DNA of 64,000 nucleotides from Pyxicephalus adspersus (taxonomy: Eukaryota > Chordata > Amphibia > Anura > Pyxicephalidae), in NCBI RefSeq assembly GCF_032062135.1, contig NC_092866.1, forward strand, positions 26,469,861 to 26,533,860. The letters run 5' to 3'. Each line of letters opens with the position of its first letter. Position 1 is the first letter of the stretch. The translations under genes were made by a program, and so were the position numbers. Shown in pieces: positions 13,101-28,100 of this stretch. The notes beneath the pieces are model-generated. The model was not told where the DNA came from and made no database searches. It saw nothing but the letters and a program-made list of their open reading frames with translations.

Positions 13101-16100
13101 TAGGAGGAGTAAACAAGTAACTATTTGTTAAGGTTTTTGTTGGAAGATGTGATTGTGGACAGGGATAAGGAGAACATTAATTGTTTCTAATTCAGATAAA
13201 ATACCAAAAAATTAGCTAATTTATTTCCCCATAAATAATAAAAAGTTGGTGTCAGTGTGGGCTTGAAAATGGTCAGAGTTTAAAGCCCTGGTTTTAAGAG
13301 AGCTGTCTGAGGGGTATTATGAATCCATAATTGGGGAAATACTGCAGCAAGGGTTAGGGAACTATGGTGTTCCTTTGATCCTTTGGATGCTCTGTCAAGG
13401 GCTGTTGCTTGTGAGTTGTCTGCTTGCTATGCATGTGTACGAGTCTATGCATGTGCAAGTTCTAGTCCTCCCCTTTTTTCCTCCCAACCTATTTCCTGGC
13501 ACTAATCCCAATGACAGTGCTGACACTGTGCATGTCATCAGCTGTCATTGGCTCCCTTTCCCCCCTATTGCACTTTTTTTTAATTGATCATCAGCACATG
13601 TGATGACCTCCACAAAAGCAGTTTTGCCAGTTATCTTATCTGTAGCATTCAGGTGTGTGTTAACACAATGCCATTTTCCAAACAATTTGAAGCCTATCAT
13701 TCTACTGTGAGAAAGATTATCTACAAGTAAAAAAACATTCAATACAGTTGCTAGTCTTCCAAGGAGTGGAACTCCCAGAAAATTCACCCTAAGGCCAGAC
13801 AGGTCAATGCCCACAAAAAAAAACCTCTCTGAATTTTTTAGACCTCAGTTAGCCAGTTCAATTTGTTTTGTAGATGTCCCTAGCATATCCAGTAGGGAGT
13901 GTTTAAACTGTTAAGGTTATGGGCCACCCTAAAGATTGATAAAGGCAGAGTCCATTCCTTTTCACCTTAGCAGCACGAGTCAATATCCTTATTATTAAAT
14001 TCCTTCATAAACTAAGTTAGAAAAATGTTATTATGCCTAATAAATAATTTTAACTATAGTCAGATCCAAAAACCTAAACTGAGTTGAGGCTCAGTAAAGT
14101 GCAATCATTATGCTGCGCAGCACACTATACAGTGATGGCAGCCCCCTATTTGCAATACCTACAAACGATGTAAACAACATGAAATTATTAAAAATATAAA
14201 TAATATGAACAGGTATATTTATTTTTTTACATTAAAAATAACTATAGTGGGGTTTGCCAACAAATCAAAGTGGGGCATTTGGACATTTTGACATTGTTAG
14301 ATTTTAAACATCATTAAATATATATATATTTTGATTGGTCTGAGGAAGCGGTCTCTCTGCGAAACGCGTCACCCATTTGAAATATGGTGAAGGGATATTC
14401 CATGTATATGAACCATCCCCAAACAACTTTTTAATATTATAATATATATTGGTGGTTTTTATTGTATTTGAAACAATGAATAAAATGTATGTTTTTTAAT
14501 CAGTATAACAGAAGTTTTGGTTTTTGAACATGAAGCAATAATTGTTCCTCAACTACTGGTGTTTTTGGGGCACACATTTTTTTTCTCTTTTTTACAGTGG
14601 GTTTTGGTAACTACATTTATGACCTGATGCTTAACATATTTTAAATTAGTTGTATGCCACCTAAGCAATACCAAATGAAAAGGTCAGAACAGGTTGTATG
14701 CATGGTGCAGGCGCATGTGTAACCATGTGTAATCTTCATAATCATCAACCATCATATTCTCTCACGCACTGATTTGTATCATCAATCAGGTTACTTCTTT
14801 TTTACTTACTTTGTGAACTTGCTAGACATTTTTTATTTTTGTGTGCTTGAATACATTTTCTTTATTTATTGAGGAAAGATTTCCTCAGCACACATAAATT
14901 TATTTACTTAAACCTTTCTTCAGAAGATATTATCTTTAACATTGTGGAAGCCAGCCATATCGAATTTCTACTGCGCATGTTTGAGAGGAGTCAGTGTTTA
15001 TTTTTGTCAGCTGATTAACTATGCCTAGAAAGGCTCAGAAAATTCAACAGAATCTAGGACCCTGAAGCGGGGACTGCCGTGTGATGTCCAGGCACCACAG
15101 CAAATCCAATACAGCAAAGGACTAAGGGGAGACACGTGGGTGAGAAGAAAAGTTTTCTACATAATAGTAAGTAACATGGATTTAGTTTATTCTTATGCTG
15201 ATAATAGTAATTTTGACTTTAAGTTTCCTGGTAGTAATTTGTCAGATGCAGCTTTATGGTCTAATTTATGGGAGTAGTGTTAACAAGAAAATGCTAAGAT
15301 TGATAAAAAAAGGTTTTTACTATGAACAAAATGAAGAAGAAGAATATTATTAGTAAATATCCATATTATTAAAGTAATATTATGAAGATAATAATTGTTA
15401 ATTATGAAAATTTTCAATAAATTAGTGATTGATGATAAGTCTTTTCCTACATTTAGTGTTTGTATAAACATTACACAGGATACCCAGAAAATGCACACAC
15501 ATGATACACACACTAGTAACACTGAATCTGAAGAGTATTCCAGATGTGATAAATCCTAATGAATCACATAAATGACATTGAAGATCACTGAGAAACACAC
15601 ATACAGCAGGTACACACAGACATTAGGAGGATATGCACTAACACAAAACAGAAAGGTGAACATAGTAACACAGTACATTAGTCACAGCAGAAGCCAAAGT
15701 CAAACATTCCCCTGTTGCAGTTACAATGAAAACATTAATAGACAAAGCAGCAAAGTTAAATCCTAAAATATATGGCCAGTTAATGAAGATACATAATGAA
15801 ATTCTGCCATGCCAATGCCAAAAGCATTTGTTCATTCAAAATCTACTGTTTGTTTTTATTGTGAGAGACTTCGACATTTGAAATATCAATTAAAAAGATA
15901 TTTAGGAGGTATTAAAAAAATGGGGCAAACAAATAAGAGAGTTGTCAAAATGACACTATGACAAATAATATTAATAACAAATAACAAATAAAAATAAATA
16001 AAAATAAAAAAATAACAAAGCAGGGATAGACAAATAAGGTTTGGTACCTTCCCCATTACTAAAGCGGGATTTGTCTCCTGGGCCTCTAGAGTATATGTTG

Positions 16101-19100
16101 CCCCTGTATCTGTAGATAAATGTGGCTGCCCATTTTTTTTTGTGGAAAAGTTAAAGGGCAGGATACAAAGGTACAGAAAACATCATGGGAACTGACATAA
16201 TGGAAAAGAGAGCATGGGTTATTCATTTAGACAATAGTATTATCTGGATAGATGTATCTAGGCATAAATCAATATTGATTGATCTTGAGAGTACAGCGAA
16301 TTGGAAGTATTTGTGTCACTGAGTACGTTTCTTTAGAACACACATGGCTCAATGTTCTTGACAATTTGCCATTATAACAAATGACATGGAAATATCCAAA
16401 AATGAAATGAAGTAGAATTAATGAAAGATACTATTGTGATTGTGGAAGGGAAAGAGTTTCATCCACAGAAACAATACAGATTGCCTCCTGAATCAGTTGA
16501 ACGACTTTCAATAAATATTCAAGAGTTTCTTGAACAAGGGGTGATAAGAGAAGCAAAATCTGTAACAAATAGTCAATTTTGGGGTATTAAAAAGTAATAT
16601 AATTCATACAGGTTTGATGGGAATGCTGAACAAATACACACAGATATTGTACCCATTGTCTCCGAAACTTCTGCTTCATGTCACAGAGAATTGCAAAGGC
16701 TTAAGTGTCTTCCATGCTTGACATTTTTTGCAGAAGTTTTCTAAGCCTGAATTTCTTTTGCAATACTTTGATGATCTGCTTAGCACTGATACAGAAGAAG
16801 AACATCTGTTGTTGCTAGATGAGTTGTCTTTATTGCTGAATGGGGCAGGCTTGAAACTGAACACATGAAAGGTTAAGCTAATGCAGAAGGAGGTTAAATT
16901 TCTTGATGTGTTAATCAAACCTGGCGTGGGACAAACACTACAAGAAGGAGTCAAATGTATCTCTAAACTCTCAATTCCAACACCCCACAAAGCTTTAGGA
17001 CAATTTCTGCGATAGTTACACTTTCCAGAAAATTTGTAAAATTTGTGAAAGGTTTTGCAGAAAAAGCCAAACCTTTAAATGATGTTTTTAAAAGTAATGA
17101 CGTTTTTGGACCTTGGGAAGAGAAACAGCAACATGCTTTTGAGACAGTTAAAAAAGATTTACTGTCTGCTTCTGCATTAGCTATGGTTGTACCATGAGAT
17201 CAATTTGCTTTGCAAGTGCACACATCAGAGACAGCAATATAAGCAGTACTGTTGCATTTGCAAGGAGGTAATTGGAGAATATTGGGTTATTTCTCCAATC
17301 TTCTGACCCCTGGTAAAAGGGTTTTGAAACTTGTGTCAGGCATCTATGTTGTCAAGGCAACTGAGCAACATTGTTTTGCAAACTCCTTCTACTCTAAGCT
17401 GGAGTATCCAATCAGAGATTTTCACATTGGTTATTGGCTTTGTCACCCAGATTGAGGTGGATCACAAAGCTAAATATGTCCTTCCACAATTAATGAGTAT
17501 AAAGGGCAAACACATTATAATATGGAAGAGACAGTGCAAGAAGTTGTTCAATCCTATTTGTGCTCATATGAATCCCGAAAAGACAAAAACCTCCTTTGCA
17601 AAGTGTTCCACCTGCTGATAGCTAGTTATATAGGTCTGTTGCCAAAGGAAAACATAGTTTGAGATATGCCTTGGTAGTTGTTGATTTTTTTTCAAAATGG
17701 TTGGAGATTTTACCTGTTAGGAAAGATTATGGATTTATGGATAACAGAAAGAATGTTCATGAGTAATGAATTCTCTACTTAGGGTTTTCCTTTAGAATTG
17801 GCATGTGAGAGGACCTCACTTCACAGGAAAATTATGCAAGACATGTGTTCTATCTTAGGTATTCAACAACAATTTCATGTTTCAGCTGATATAGTGAAAC
17901 GAATAAACAGAACAATAAAGAATAGAATTGCTAAGATGTTATTGGACAAAGACAATACCTAGGTAGATATGATTCCTTTTATCCTGATAAGTCTTAGAAG
18001 TGCAACTTTTGCTACTCAGTATACACCATTTGGGTTAATGACAGGAAGGAAGATGCCCCTAGTGTTTCCGAATGAACCGTTTTGTCCACTCCTCAAAAGG
18101 ATGCAATTCTAAGTAGTAAATGGTTACAATTACTTCAGGAAAACTTGTATACAATCTTACCACATGCAGCTTCCCATATGCAATATGGGAATATATCCCA
18201 TTTTCATATAATATGGTTTCACCCCATTTTTCTAAATTTGTTAAAGGAGTAATGGTAATGAATAAAACTTTGAAGAAAATTGGGCCTTGGCAAAATAATT
18301 GCGAAGGTCCCTTTGAAATACTTGATGTTAAGGGACAAGTGATGGTAAAGGTAAAAAGACCATCTAATTCAGTTAGAAATGCTTGAAGACAAGGGGAAAT
18401 GTGGGTACATGTAGATCAGTGTAAACTTTATGTACCAAAATAATGATACTGCATTTCTTTTGCAGGATTGGCTTTAACCTACAATCAAAATGTGAATTAT
18501 AACATCAAAAGATGCTATCAGAGCAGAGAAGATAGAAAAATACCTAACTTTAGGAAAAGTCTTATTGTGATTGTGATATCATTTTTAATAGCTACTTTGT
18601 GGTTGATGAATCCTCAAGATTGTGGATCAAGTGACAATAGGGACAAGTTTAAGTTACCTTCTAAAGAAGAAAATACCTTACTCAGAAAAAGACACTATAT
18701 TAAGAGGTTTCGTGACAATAAGATTGACACTTCTAAAGACATTATTGGACATTTTTGTATGGGTACTGGAATAAGGTGTTGCATAGAAATATGATTCAAA
18801 ATAGAGTTATAATCCAAAAAACAACTCCAAACACATTAAGGGACTTTTGAGGCACTTGAATAAAATAGAAAAACATAACTTTTAATTCAATACTTTTAAA
18901 ACATCAATACAATTAAAATTTACACATAACATATTAAAAAATTGTCAGCATTGTCCCAAATCATTTTCAACGCGTTTCGCAGATGTATCCGCTTCCTCAG
19001 GAAAGAGGTGTCGAGACCTATTGAATGTAATACATATTTTTTTCAAGACACAATAATATCAACATCTTCATGTTTTTAACCAATGATTCCAAAATGAATA

Positions 19101-22100
19101 CAGTTACTTATTGTTATGAAAAGTACTCTATTTCCACTTAGTGTGGATACCTTTTTCACATATGTAATGTGCAAGTCCATCAGAAAGGGGGAGAAGGGAA
19201 GAGAGCAGCCATTAATGCAGCAACCCCAATTAGGGGCAATCATACATTTCATAGCACAGGAAAGACCTACAAACATTAATAAGTATTTAATGTCATTTAT
19301 ACAGGAATATTGCCTGCATTAAAATATGTGTCACAGTAATCAACATTTTTATTTATTTTTCTATTTATAGTTAACAACTGCCACCTTTTTCAAGCAAGTA
19401 GTTTTCAAGTTATATTCAATGTCAGATTGTTATCTTCTCTAGACTCCCCACATATAAAGTAACAAATATTTCTACTTCATTTTCCTTATACACATAGTAG
19501 GGTTTCTTAAAAGGTAGCTGTTTAAAAAAGAGGCTTACCCAATTCATTGTGACATGCAACTTCTTACTCCACATAAATATTAGATGGAAAAGTTGCTTCC
19601 TTTAGAACAACACAATTAAATCTGCACGGCACGTGTCTGCATGCTACCTGTAACTTCACCCCTTCCTAATGAAGCCGCATAGCTGGGACTTGGTGTTTCT
19701 TGTTAGGGAAAATTTAGAAAATCTATCAGCGTATGGTTGAAATCATCCGTGACACATGCAATGCAAAATATTCTGGTAAATCTGTTTCTAATTTTACTTA
19801 ATATTAATATTATTTGTATAGTTGTTCAAATATTTATTGTTGTAAAGATAAAGAGAATTTATAGTCTTGTCAAAGTTCAAATAAGGAAAGGAGAAAATTA
19901 TTAAGAGAATTATTTAAACGGAAACTCATGCATACTTTTATTCTTACATCCATGGAAGCAACTCAACAGACTAGTCAACTCTTTTCTCATGATCCATAAG
20001 CATATGTGATACAAATGTGATATGAATGATATATCTTATTTTTTTTACTTAAACTTTTCTTCAGACTTTTAACAGGGAAAAATACATCTACCATCCAGGG
20101 CCAAAAAAAACTAAATTCAGGCTCCGGCCTGTATCTTTATTGCAGCAAATGTCAGCAACAACAAAAGCACCAAATCATGGCTCGGCTGAACTGGCTCACT
20201 CAAGTACCTTGCTGACTGGAGCAAGTCATAAATACAATCAATTTTCATATAATATAGCATGTAGTGCAGAGTTTGTTCTGTGGAGCTTTATTCCCTCCCA
20301 TCATTGGAAACAGCTCCTGACAGCATAAGACTTCCTGATTAAATAGCACACCTGTGCCTCACCTCCACAGGTGAAAACCCAGATAAGACTTCAGTGGACC
20401 AGGGAAACCTCTGCCTTCATTAACCAAACAGAAGTCAGACAATACAAAACATTTTCTGGAACCTTAAAAAAAGGTATAGCCTTGTCTGAATGGTACACAT
20501 ACCCCATCCAACACTTTCCCCACAAGGTTTTGGGACACTCCACCACACCACAATATGTATATATATACAATATAAGTCAAAATCTCATAGTATAAAATGT
20601 GTAAAAATGTGCTAATTACAATAAGTGTAATACATTTATAAGCATTATGTCAACAAAAATTTTGAAGACATCAGTCCATTCCCTATGTTTTGTGTTACCA
20701 AAATAACCACTCACCTTCCTACGTGTCCTTTCATTACCAGCAGTGTTTCACAAATTAGAGCATTCCAACTTCCAGCAATATAATAGGCACCATCGTGGCC
20801 TGATTGATTTCCCTAATGGTGCCTGTATTGTCCTGGTGGGGGTAGGAGATATTGAACCTACAATTTAAATACCCACTTACATAAGTAACCACTTTACACC
20901 AATAATGAGGATTTTTTTCTTATTGACACAGGAGTCCAATTGCTCACACTGACAGAGCAAAATTGTTCCTACTGATTAGGGTGCCATTCGCTTACCGACA
21001 CATGAACAATATTTCTCTCATGAAAACAGAAGCAAAATTCTGAGCACTAATGGAGACAAATGTTACTCCCAATGATGACTGTCACCAGGACATATTTTAC
21101 CTTCACTAATACAGAAACTTTTTTGCTCCTACTGACCACCAACTTAGAGGCATGTTTTACTCCTACTGATCACTGATGCCAAAGCATGTTTTACTGACCA
21201 CCAGGGTATTGTATGTATTATTCCCAATGGCCATTGGCACACAGACATATATTGCTGTAAATAATTCTAGAGCAGAAAAGTCTGACAAAAAGCTGTTTAA
21301 CTGTTAGGTGACTAATCAGCACGGAAGAAAGACACAAAGACGCAGAATATTCTGTATGCTATAAAGTGGGTTTTGTCAGAAGGCATGAAGTTTTCCAAAC
21401 TAACTGTTGCCTAAAGCCCCAATTTATCAGTGACTTGTTAGCAGAAGAGTGCTGAAGCACAACTGATTGACTCTTTGTCTTGTTTTGTCCTCCATTTTGC
21501 AGGCAGAGCTTCAAGTGGACTGCAAAAGGCTTATACAGTGTGAAATTAAGGCACTTAAACTGCTTACATCTACAAAATACACTTAGTGGTATAATATTAA
21601 ATGCAGAGCTGCACTGACATGTGTTTTATAGGCCTAGAATTTAGCTTTAAGTTGATCAAATTAGTGAGTAAAATTTAGGATGGGTATATTTTGGACATTT
21701 CCCTGTCCCTGTCTCCTTTTTGACATAATTTACCCCATGAATGAATCAATAAGATTAAGCCTTTCTAATCTAAAGGTTGCTTGGCAGTTGTTGTTCAGCT
21801 GTATTTGATGTTTAAATATATAGTTATATTTGATCTGTATTAGCTGTTTAAAAAATAATATTAAAACCAGTCGGATGTGTGGTAATAACCACTTTTAATG
21901 TTAAAAAATAATTTACATTTTTGGCAATGAAATTATTTATTTGTTTGTTTACAGTCTGTTTATAGACTTTTTGATGAAGATGGTGATGGTCACATCTCAC
22001 AGGAAGAGTTTCATGCTGTTCGGAGTAACTTCCCTTACCTCTGTGCATTCGATGAGATAGATCAAAATCAGTAAGTGTGTTTTAACATTGATTAACATTG

Positions 22101-25100
22101 ATCTAGGAAACAGTACCAATTCAAGTTTCATGCAACTTGAATATGCCACATGTAATGTAAGAATTTGATAAAAACTTTAATTTTTTTTGTATGCACATAA
22201 CATTCCTCTGTAAGGATTTAAGTAATATTATGCAATATATTATATTTATTATACAATGAAGTATAGAAGAAATATTTAAATAAATATACTAGTTCTCTAC
22301 CAAACATCATACCATATTTTAATATATCTCACTTGAGGCTATATTGTTAACACAATCTTTAGAACAATTCTTTAGCTGTTAATCATTGCTGCAAAACTGT
22401 TAAGCACAACAAAATATTTAGAATGAACATAACACAGAATATTCAGTTATCAAGAGAGAGCAAGAGTTGCAGTACCAAAGTGATTAACCAAATATCACTG
22501 GGTATTTGTAGAACTTTGGTGGTAGCACCAAAAAGCTTGCAAGATTATTGTAAATGTGATCAGCCCTAGCATATACTTCATCTTGATATTTATCATCATT
22601 ACCATTTTTCTTACAAGTCATTATCTTTAGCCTGTTACGTTCAACCAAGGTTAAATAGAAACTTCTGTAAAGTGACAGGTGGGAGGCCTGTCTGTCAGTG
22701 TTTTGAGGCTCTTCTTGTAGTCCCTTCATACAACTATAAGGTAAGTAGTGAGCTCTGCATGCCTAGGTTTTTAAGACCAGCTTGTTGAGAATCAGGTTGC
22801 AGTTCTGCCCATAGACTGAGATGTAGCAAACTAGTAAGTTATCTGTGGAAATGTGTATTGAGCCAGAAAAAATGTAACAAGTGCCTTCCTGGTACCACTT
22901 TAATGTGCAAAGGGTTTTCTGCAAAGTCTTTAGCCTGGGTGGTGTTTTCAGTTGCTGCAAAGCAACCATGGTCAACTTGAATTCATAGGGCCCAATTGGA
23001 AACATTTATGAGGCTCCTTCTAATGGCAGGTTAACTTAAAGCAGGCCTATCACCAAAATGTTTACTTTACATAAAAATGCATACAACTCTTTTATGCAAA
23101 AAATGTTGTTCTTTTTTTTCTCCACACCCTTTTTTTAAAAAAAAATAAAAAAGGGATGAGGCCCCTCCTCTTTTGAATAGGAGTGCAGAGCCTCCTGGGA
23201 TACCTACGTCATGCATCGCAGGAAGGCTCCTGACATGCGCAGTGAGATCGGACCCCCCCTACATCACCTGATCCTGCACCTGTGCAGTGCCATATCGGGT
23301 GATGTAGCCTGAAGATGGAAGAAGAAGGATGAAGATGGCGGTGCCCAGCACTTCTTCCATGCTGGGGTGAAGCAGGATAGCAGAACAGCGTGGGACCCAA
23401 TCAAAGACTTAGTTCTGCTTTAACTTACCTATATTGATACTTTACTAAAAGTAATGACCAGGAGTGGGCAGCATGCAATTTATTCTTTTTTACATCCCTT
23501 AACCATCATGGCCGGAATAATGCACAGAAAAGTTATCTGTGCTTCTTAACCCCTAAAGCTGCAATCTTAGCAGCCCTTCGCTGTGAGGTGAAACTAATCT
23601 CTTTTAAAGTCTTTTTTTTAGTTTTGCTTGGTATGCACAAGGATAAAAATCCCTATAAGTCTGTTATTTGTTGTCTCTTTGTGTCTTAACCATACTCTAC
23701 TCTCTCCAAAACAAACTAAAAGAAATTTGGTTTTACATAAACATGGATCATGCCACTTTGTGCACCTCATGGTTGCAAGATTTGCACAGGCTGCTGTGGA
23801 AGTAGTTATGCCCTTGATTGTATCTGCTAGGTGTACATGTATAATATATAGAAAATTACTTATCAGTCTATAGATGAAAGAAAGTAAGGTTCAGTTCTGA
23901 GCATCTGGTAATAATCACCAAACTACCTTGATGTTTAAAAATATTTTTTTTTTGTCAACGTAGCTAACAGTACTGAAGGCTTTTCCTCTGCGCTTAACGA
24001 ATATTCTTTTCTCTGATTGATTTAGCTTAGTAAAATGTTTGCAGACCTAGTATTTCTATTTGTATCTTGGCTTTGTTGCTTCTGTATCTGCATAGCACTG
24101 TGCTATGTTTGCTGTATTTCCAGGACAATATATTTGGTAAATGTAAATCTTCACTTCTGTAAGTCTTTTCTCCTCTTCTGTAGTAACATTTCATTTTTGT
24201 GTATTGCAAATAGGGATGGAAAAATCAGCAAACAAGAGATGATGTCATATTTTCTGAGAGCTAGCTCTGTGTTGGATTGTAAAATGGGATTTATCCACAA
24301 CTTCTCAGAAAGGACATTTCTGCGCCCTGTATCGTGCCACCATTGTGGAAACCTGGTGTGTATGGCAAGACATATGATACATTAAAAATATTTATGTGAT
24401 TCTTGACTAAATTTTTGTCTTTGCAATTTATTTGATTTGCCTAAAAATCTCTACTTTCAAGTAGTATGTGATATATAGAGCTACAGTGGTAAAAAGTATT
24501 TAGGGCTATTTATTTGAATTTGTCTGTACTTCCAATACTAGGTAATCTGTGAAGTTCCTAATATGATCATTTCTTTGTCTTAGTTTAAAGTTGTTGAAAA
24601 CAACTTTAACAAAATTGCCTCCTCAGTGAGAGAAAAACTGTGAACCATAATGGGTATTATATAATGGCTATTATTGGTTATTAAAATAATAATGGTTATT
24701 AAAATAATAAAATAGAGAGGTTCAATAAAGGTAGGCCCAGATCTGAAATACAGAAAACAACATAAGTACAGAGGCTAAATGACTGGGTGCTAAAAAGAGC
24801 CAGTCAGGAATAGGTTAAGGAAGGAAGAGAGGGGTGAAGATTAATGGTGGTAGGTGAAGATTAATGGTAGGGTGATTGGTAAGGGTGGAGTTTGTATAGA
24901 AGGGTTTAAGAGAGTCCTGAGCAGGAAGGGGAGGCCACTGGTAAATGGCCTAGCTCTAGTGAGCTTCCAGCCAGCCCGCCCTGCAGGGGAGTTTAGTAAG
25001 TTTGGTGTTTTGGGCACTTGGGGCCAAGGAAGGCAGGGTCTGGTTGATGATGGAAGGTGGTTAAAGACTCATCAGTGGGATAGTGTTCATGGTGCAGGAA

Positions 25101-28100
25101 TTTGGTGTTACAACTGGTGGACAACGAGGAGTCAGTGGATGGTTGATATCAGAACCCAAGGCAAGGGGGTGCACTTGGGGGCAAAAACTATCAATCCGTT
25201 GGACTAATGTGGTGTGGTGTTTTGTGGGGTGGTGCCTCCTGCAAACTATCAGGTTGTTTTTTCATTTTGGGGAAAAAGTGTGGTTAATAAAATTGTTTTT
25301 TTAAAATTTTGTTAATACAATTGCTGTCCCCAACCAATTAGTTCCAAATCAAACTTTTGTGTTACTTTAGGGGTTCTGAGGAGAGAAGGATTGGAGTTAG
25401 GGGGGTGGCTAGGGAAGTATTAATGAAGAAGAAAAGAAATGGTGACATACAGTATTAGCTACCCGGGTCAAGACCTATTTAGTATTTTGTGCATGGAATC
25501 TCCATTATTATTCATTGTTTAAAAAGTTTTACTATTCAAGAATTCATAGTTTTAACAAAACTTCAATTGATGCTAACTAAAATTACATGAAATGTGGAAT
25601 AACGTATTGTGATTTTTTTCTAGATACTTGGAATTTATAAAAAGGGACTTAAGTGTCGAGGTATGCAATCATGTTCTTTATTTATTCAGAATGTGTACAT
25701 TACGTGTACTTTGAATTCCTGCCTATGGATTCTGTTGTTCTCTACATATACCTAAATTAATGAAGAAGGTTTTATTTTTATTTTTTTTTATAAGTACTTA
25801 GATTTTTTCTATATCTGCAGCAGGGCCTACTAAAGGAAAAGGGCAGAAAGTCTTGATGCCTGGTAAAGCACACAATCAGAGCTGTTCTGGGGTCACAAGA
25901 ATATTTTACATAATTTTAGTCAGGTGAATTTAATGTTTTAATTGATCAGGGTACATGATGAAAGAATATAAAATTTAAAGGTGTATTAGGATTTTAACCT
26001 CCCTGGCGGTCTAATTATGTCAGTATTTTTATGCCAAAAGCAGTACATTGTAGGCCTATAAATCTTTTATAATTAACTAAATAAATTTAATATTAAACTG
26101 TAAATAAAAAAAAATAAAAAATCTGCTAAAACAAGGGTGCATAAAAATACTGAAACCTGTAATATAACTGTACATATAGCATATAAAATATATATAATAT
26201 ATAATTATATATAAATAATGATTCTGATGTATTGGATTCAATACAGTTATGTTGTATTGAATCCAATACAAAATAATTTGAATTTCCCACCGTGCTTCCG
26301 CACACACGGCGCATGCACCGACATCCTTGGGAACTTCCGGGGAACGTCAGTGCACTCGCGGGGGGAAGATCAGTAGAAGAGGACGCAACCTGAGGATGGG
26401 ATCCGGCGCTGGAGGACGCCGATGGGACCAGGAAAGTGTGTTTTTTAAATGTTTTTAGCGACCCCAAGTGTGACTCGGGGGTTACCGCATTCAGCATGTT
26501 TTTTTTACCCCGAGCCACACTCAGGATTACCGTTCAGCGGGGTTACTGGAGGTATCAATTGAGAAGAATGTTGTTGGATGAAGTCACAAACAGCTTTCTG
26601 CAGCATTTACAGAAAGTTTCTGCAGCCATTTGGGAATGTTGAAGAGTGCACTTGAGGCCCCTTATGTCAAGTCTGGACACCAGTTCTCTAAAGTAGCAGG
26701 AGCCTCCTTTCCATGTCATTCTTAAGTCTCACTTCACCTGAGCAACAAAGAACTTCATTGAGTTTTTATTAAACATTTGTTTTTCAGGTCTGTAAGACTG
26801 TGATCTAGTCTTCTGTTTTAGGGCAACTTTGAAAATTATGTATTACATCTATTTAATTTTTAACTTACCTAATTTTTAATTTACTTCATAAAAATATAAA
26901 ATTACTGTGAATTGCATTCATTTTAATGAAGTGAAAGCAGATCTCTGCAAGGATTCAAATATATAATTTGCAATTCCATTAATTATTATTACAAAAAAAA
27001 AAGAAAAATACAAAATAACTGATTGTACTGTCACATAAAAAATACAGTACAGCACATGAGTGTACTGTCACATAAAAAATATCTACATCTCATAGAAATT
27101 GCAAATTGATCAGTATGCTTACAAGTAACTTAAAAGTTAGTTAGTCAGGTTGAAAAAAAGAGATCTAGTTCAATCACTAGGGAAATTTTTCTCAAACGCC
27201 ATGCTCTGAAATGGTGGTGCAAGCCCTTTGAGTTTAGATTGAATAAACAATATTATTTGGAAGTATCGAAATACTTCAGATGGTGAGAGGTATCTTGTAA
27301 ATGTGATCTACTAATTATTTCTCCACCGTCTAACAAATCTCCTATGCATGAAAAATTTTTATTACGCCACCATAACAATAGGTGTGGATCACAACCAGGA
27401 GGAAACTCCGGGTTGTTCCAAAGGGGTGTTTGTGGGGAGTGTGGAGAGTGTAGGTCATGATTTCTCTTCTGATCATCCCACGCCGCCAAAGCATAGGAGA
27501 GGGACAGGCACAGGATTGCTGGCTGTTTAGCTGCTGGTACCCACATAAGAGCCTCAATTGGGATGGATGAACATGACAGAGCTTCAAACCTAATCCATTG
27601 CGGCCTGGGATTAGGTAAAGTGCTCTGCTCAAGTGCAGCAATTTGTGCCGCATTGTGGTAAAGGGAAATATTGGGTACAACTAATCCACCCATTGCCTTG
27701 TGAGTGTATAGGGTTGTCTTATTTATTCTATGCTACCCCAAATTAACTTTAACAATTTATTTTGAATATTGTAAAACACCAGTTTGTGGAATGATATAGG
27801 AAGTGTCCGGAACAAATATAGTAATCTAAGTAAATTATTCATTTTAACTGTTGCTATTCTTCCAAACTAAGAAGGTGGAGAAGAACTCCACCTATTTGGG
27901 TCGTTACCAATTGTACAAAATATGAGGGGATAATTCGCTTGATACAAGGACTGGAATGATGGCGTCATTTGTATGCCCAAGTATGGTCTAGACTTAGAGC
28001 TCCAGTCAAAATCAAAATTCTCCCAAAGCTGAGATACCAACAAGTGTGGAAGCACGATGTTGAGAGCCAAAGATTTGCTTCGATTTACCTTCAGTCCTGA

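Noticed and set aside
24854..25207. 117-codon open frame upstream of the exon at 25624
   Set aside because: No conserved motif, intronic position, and composition similar to an old repeat.
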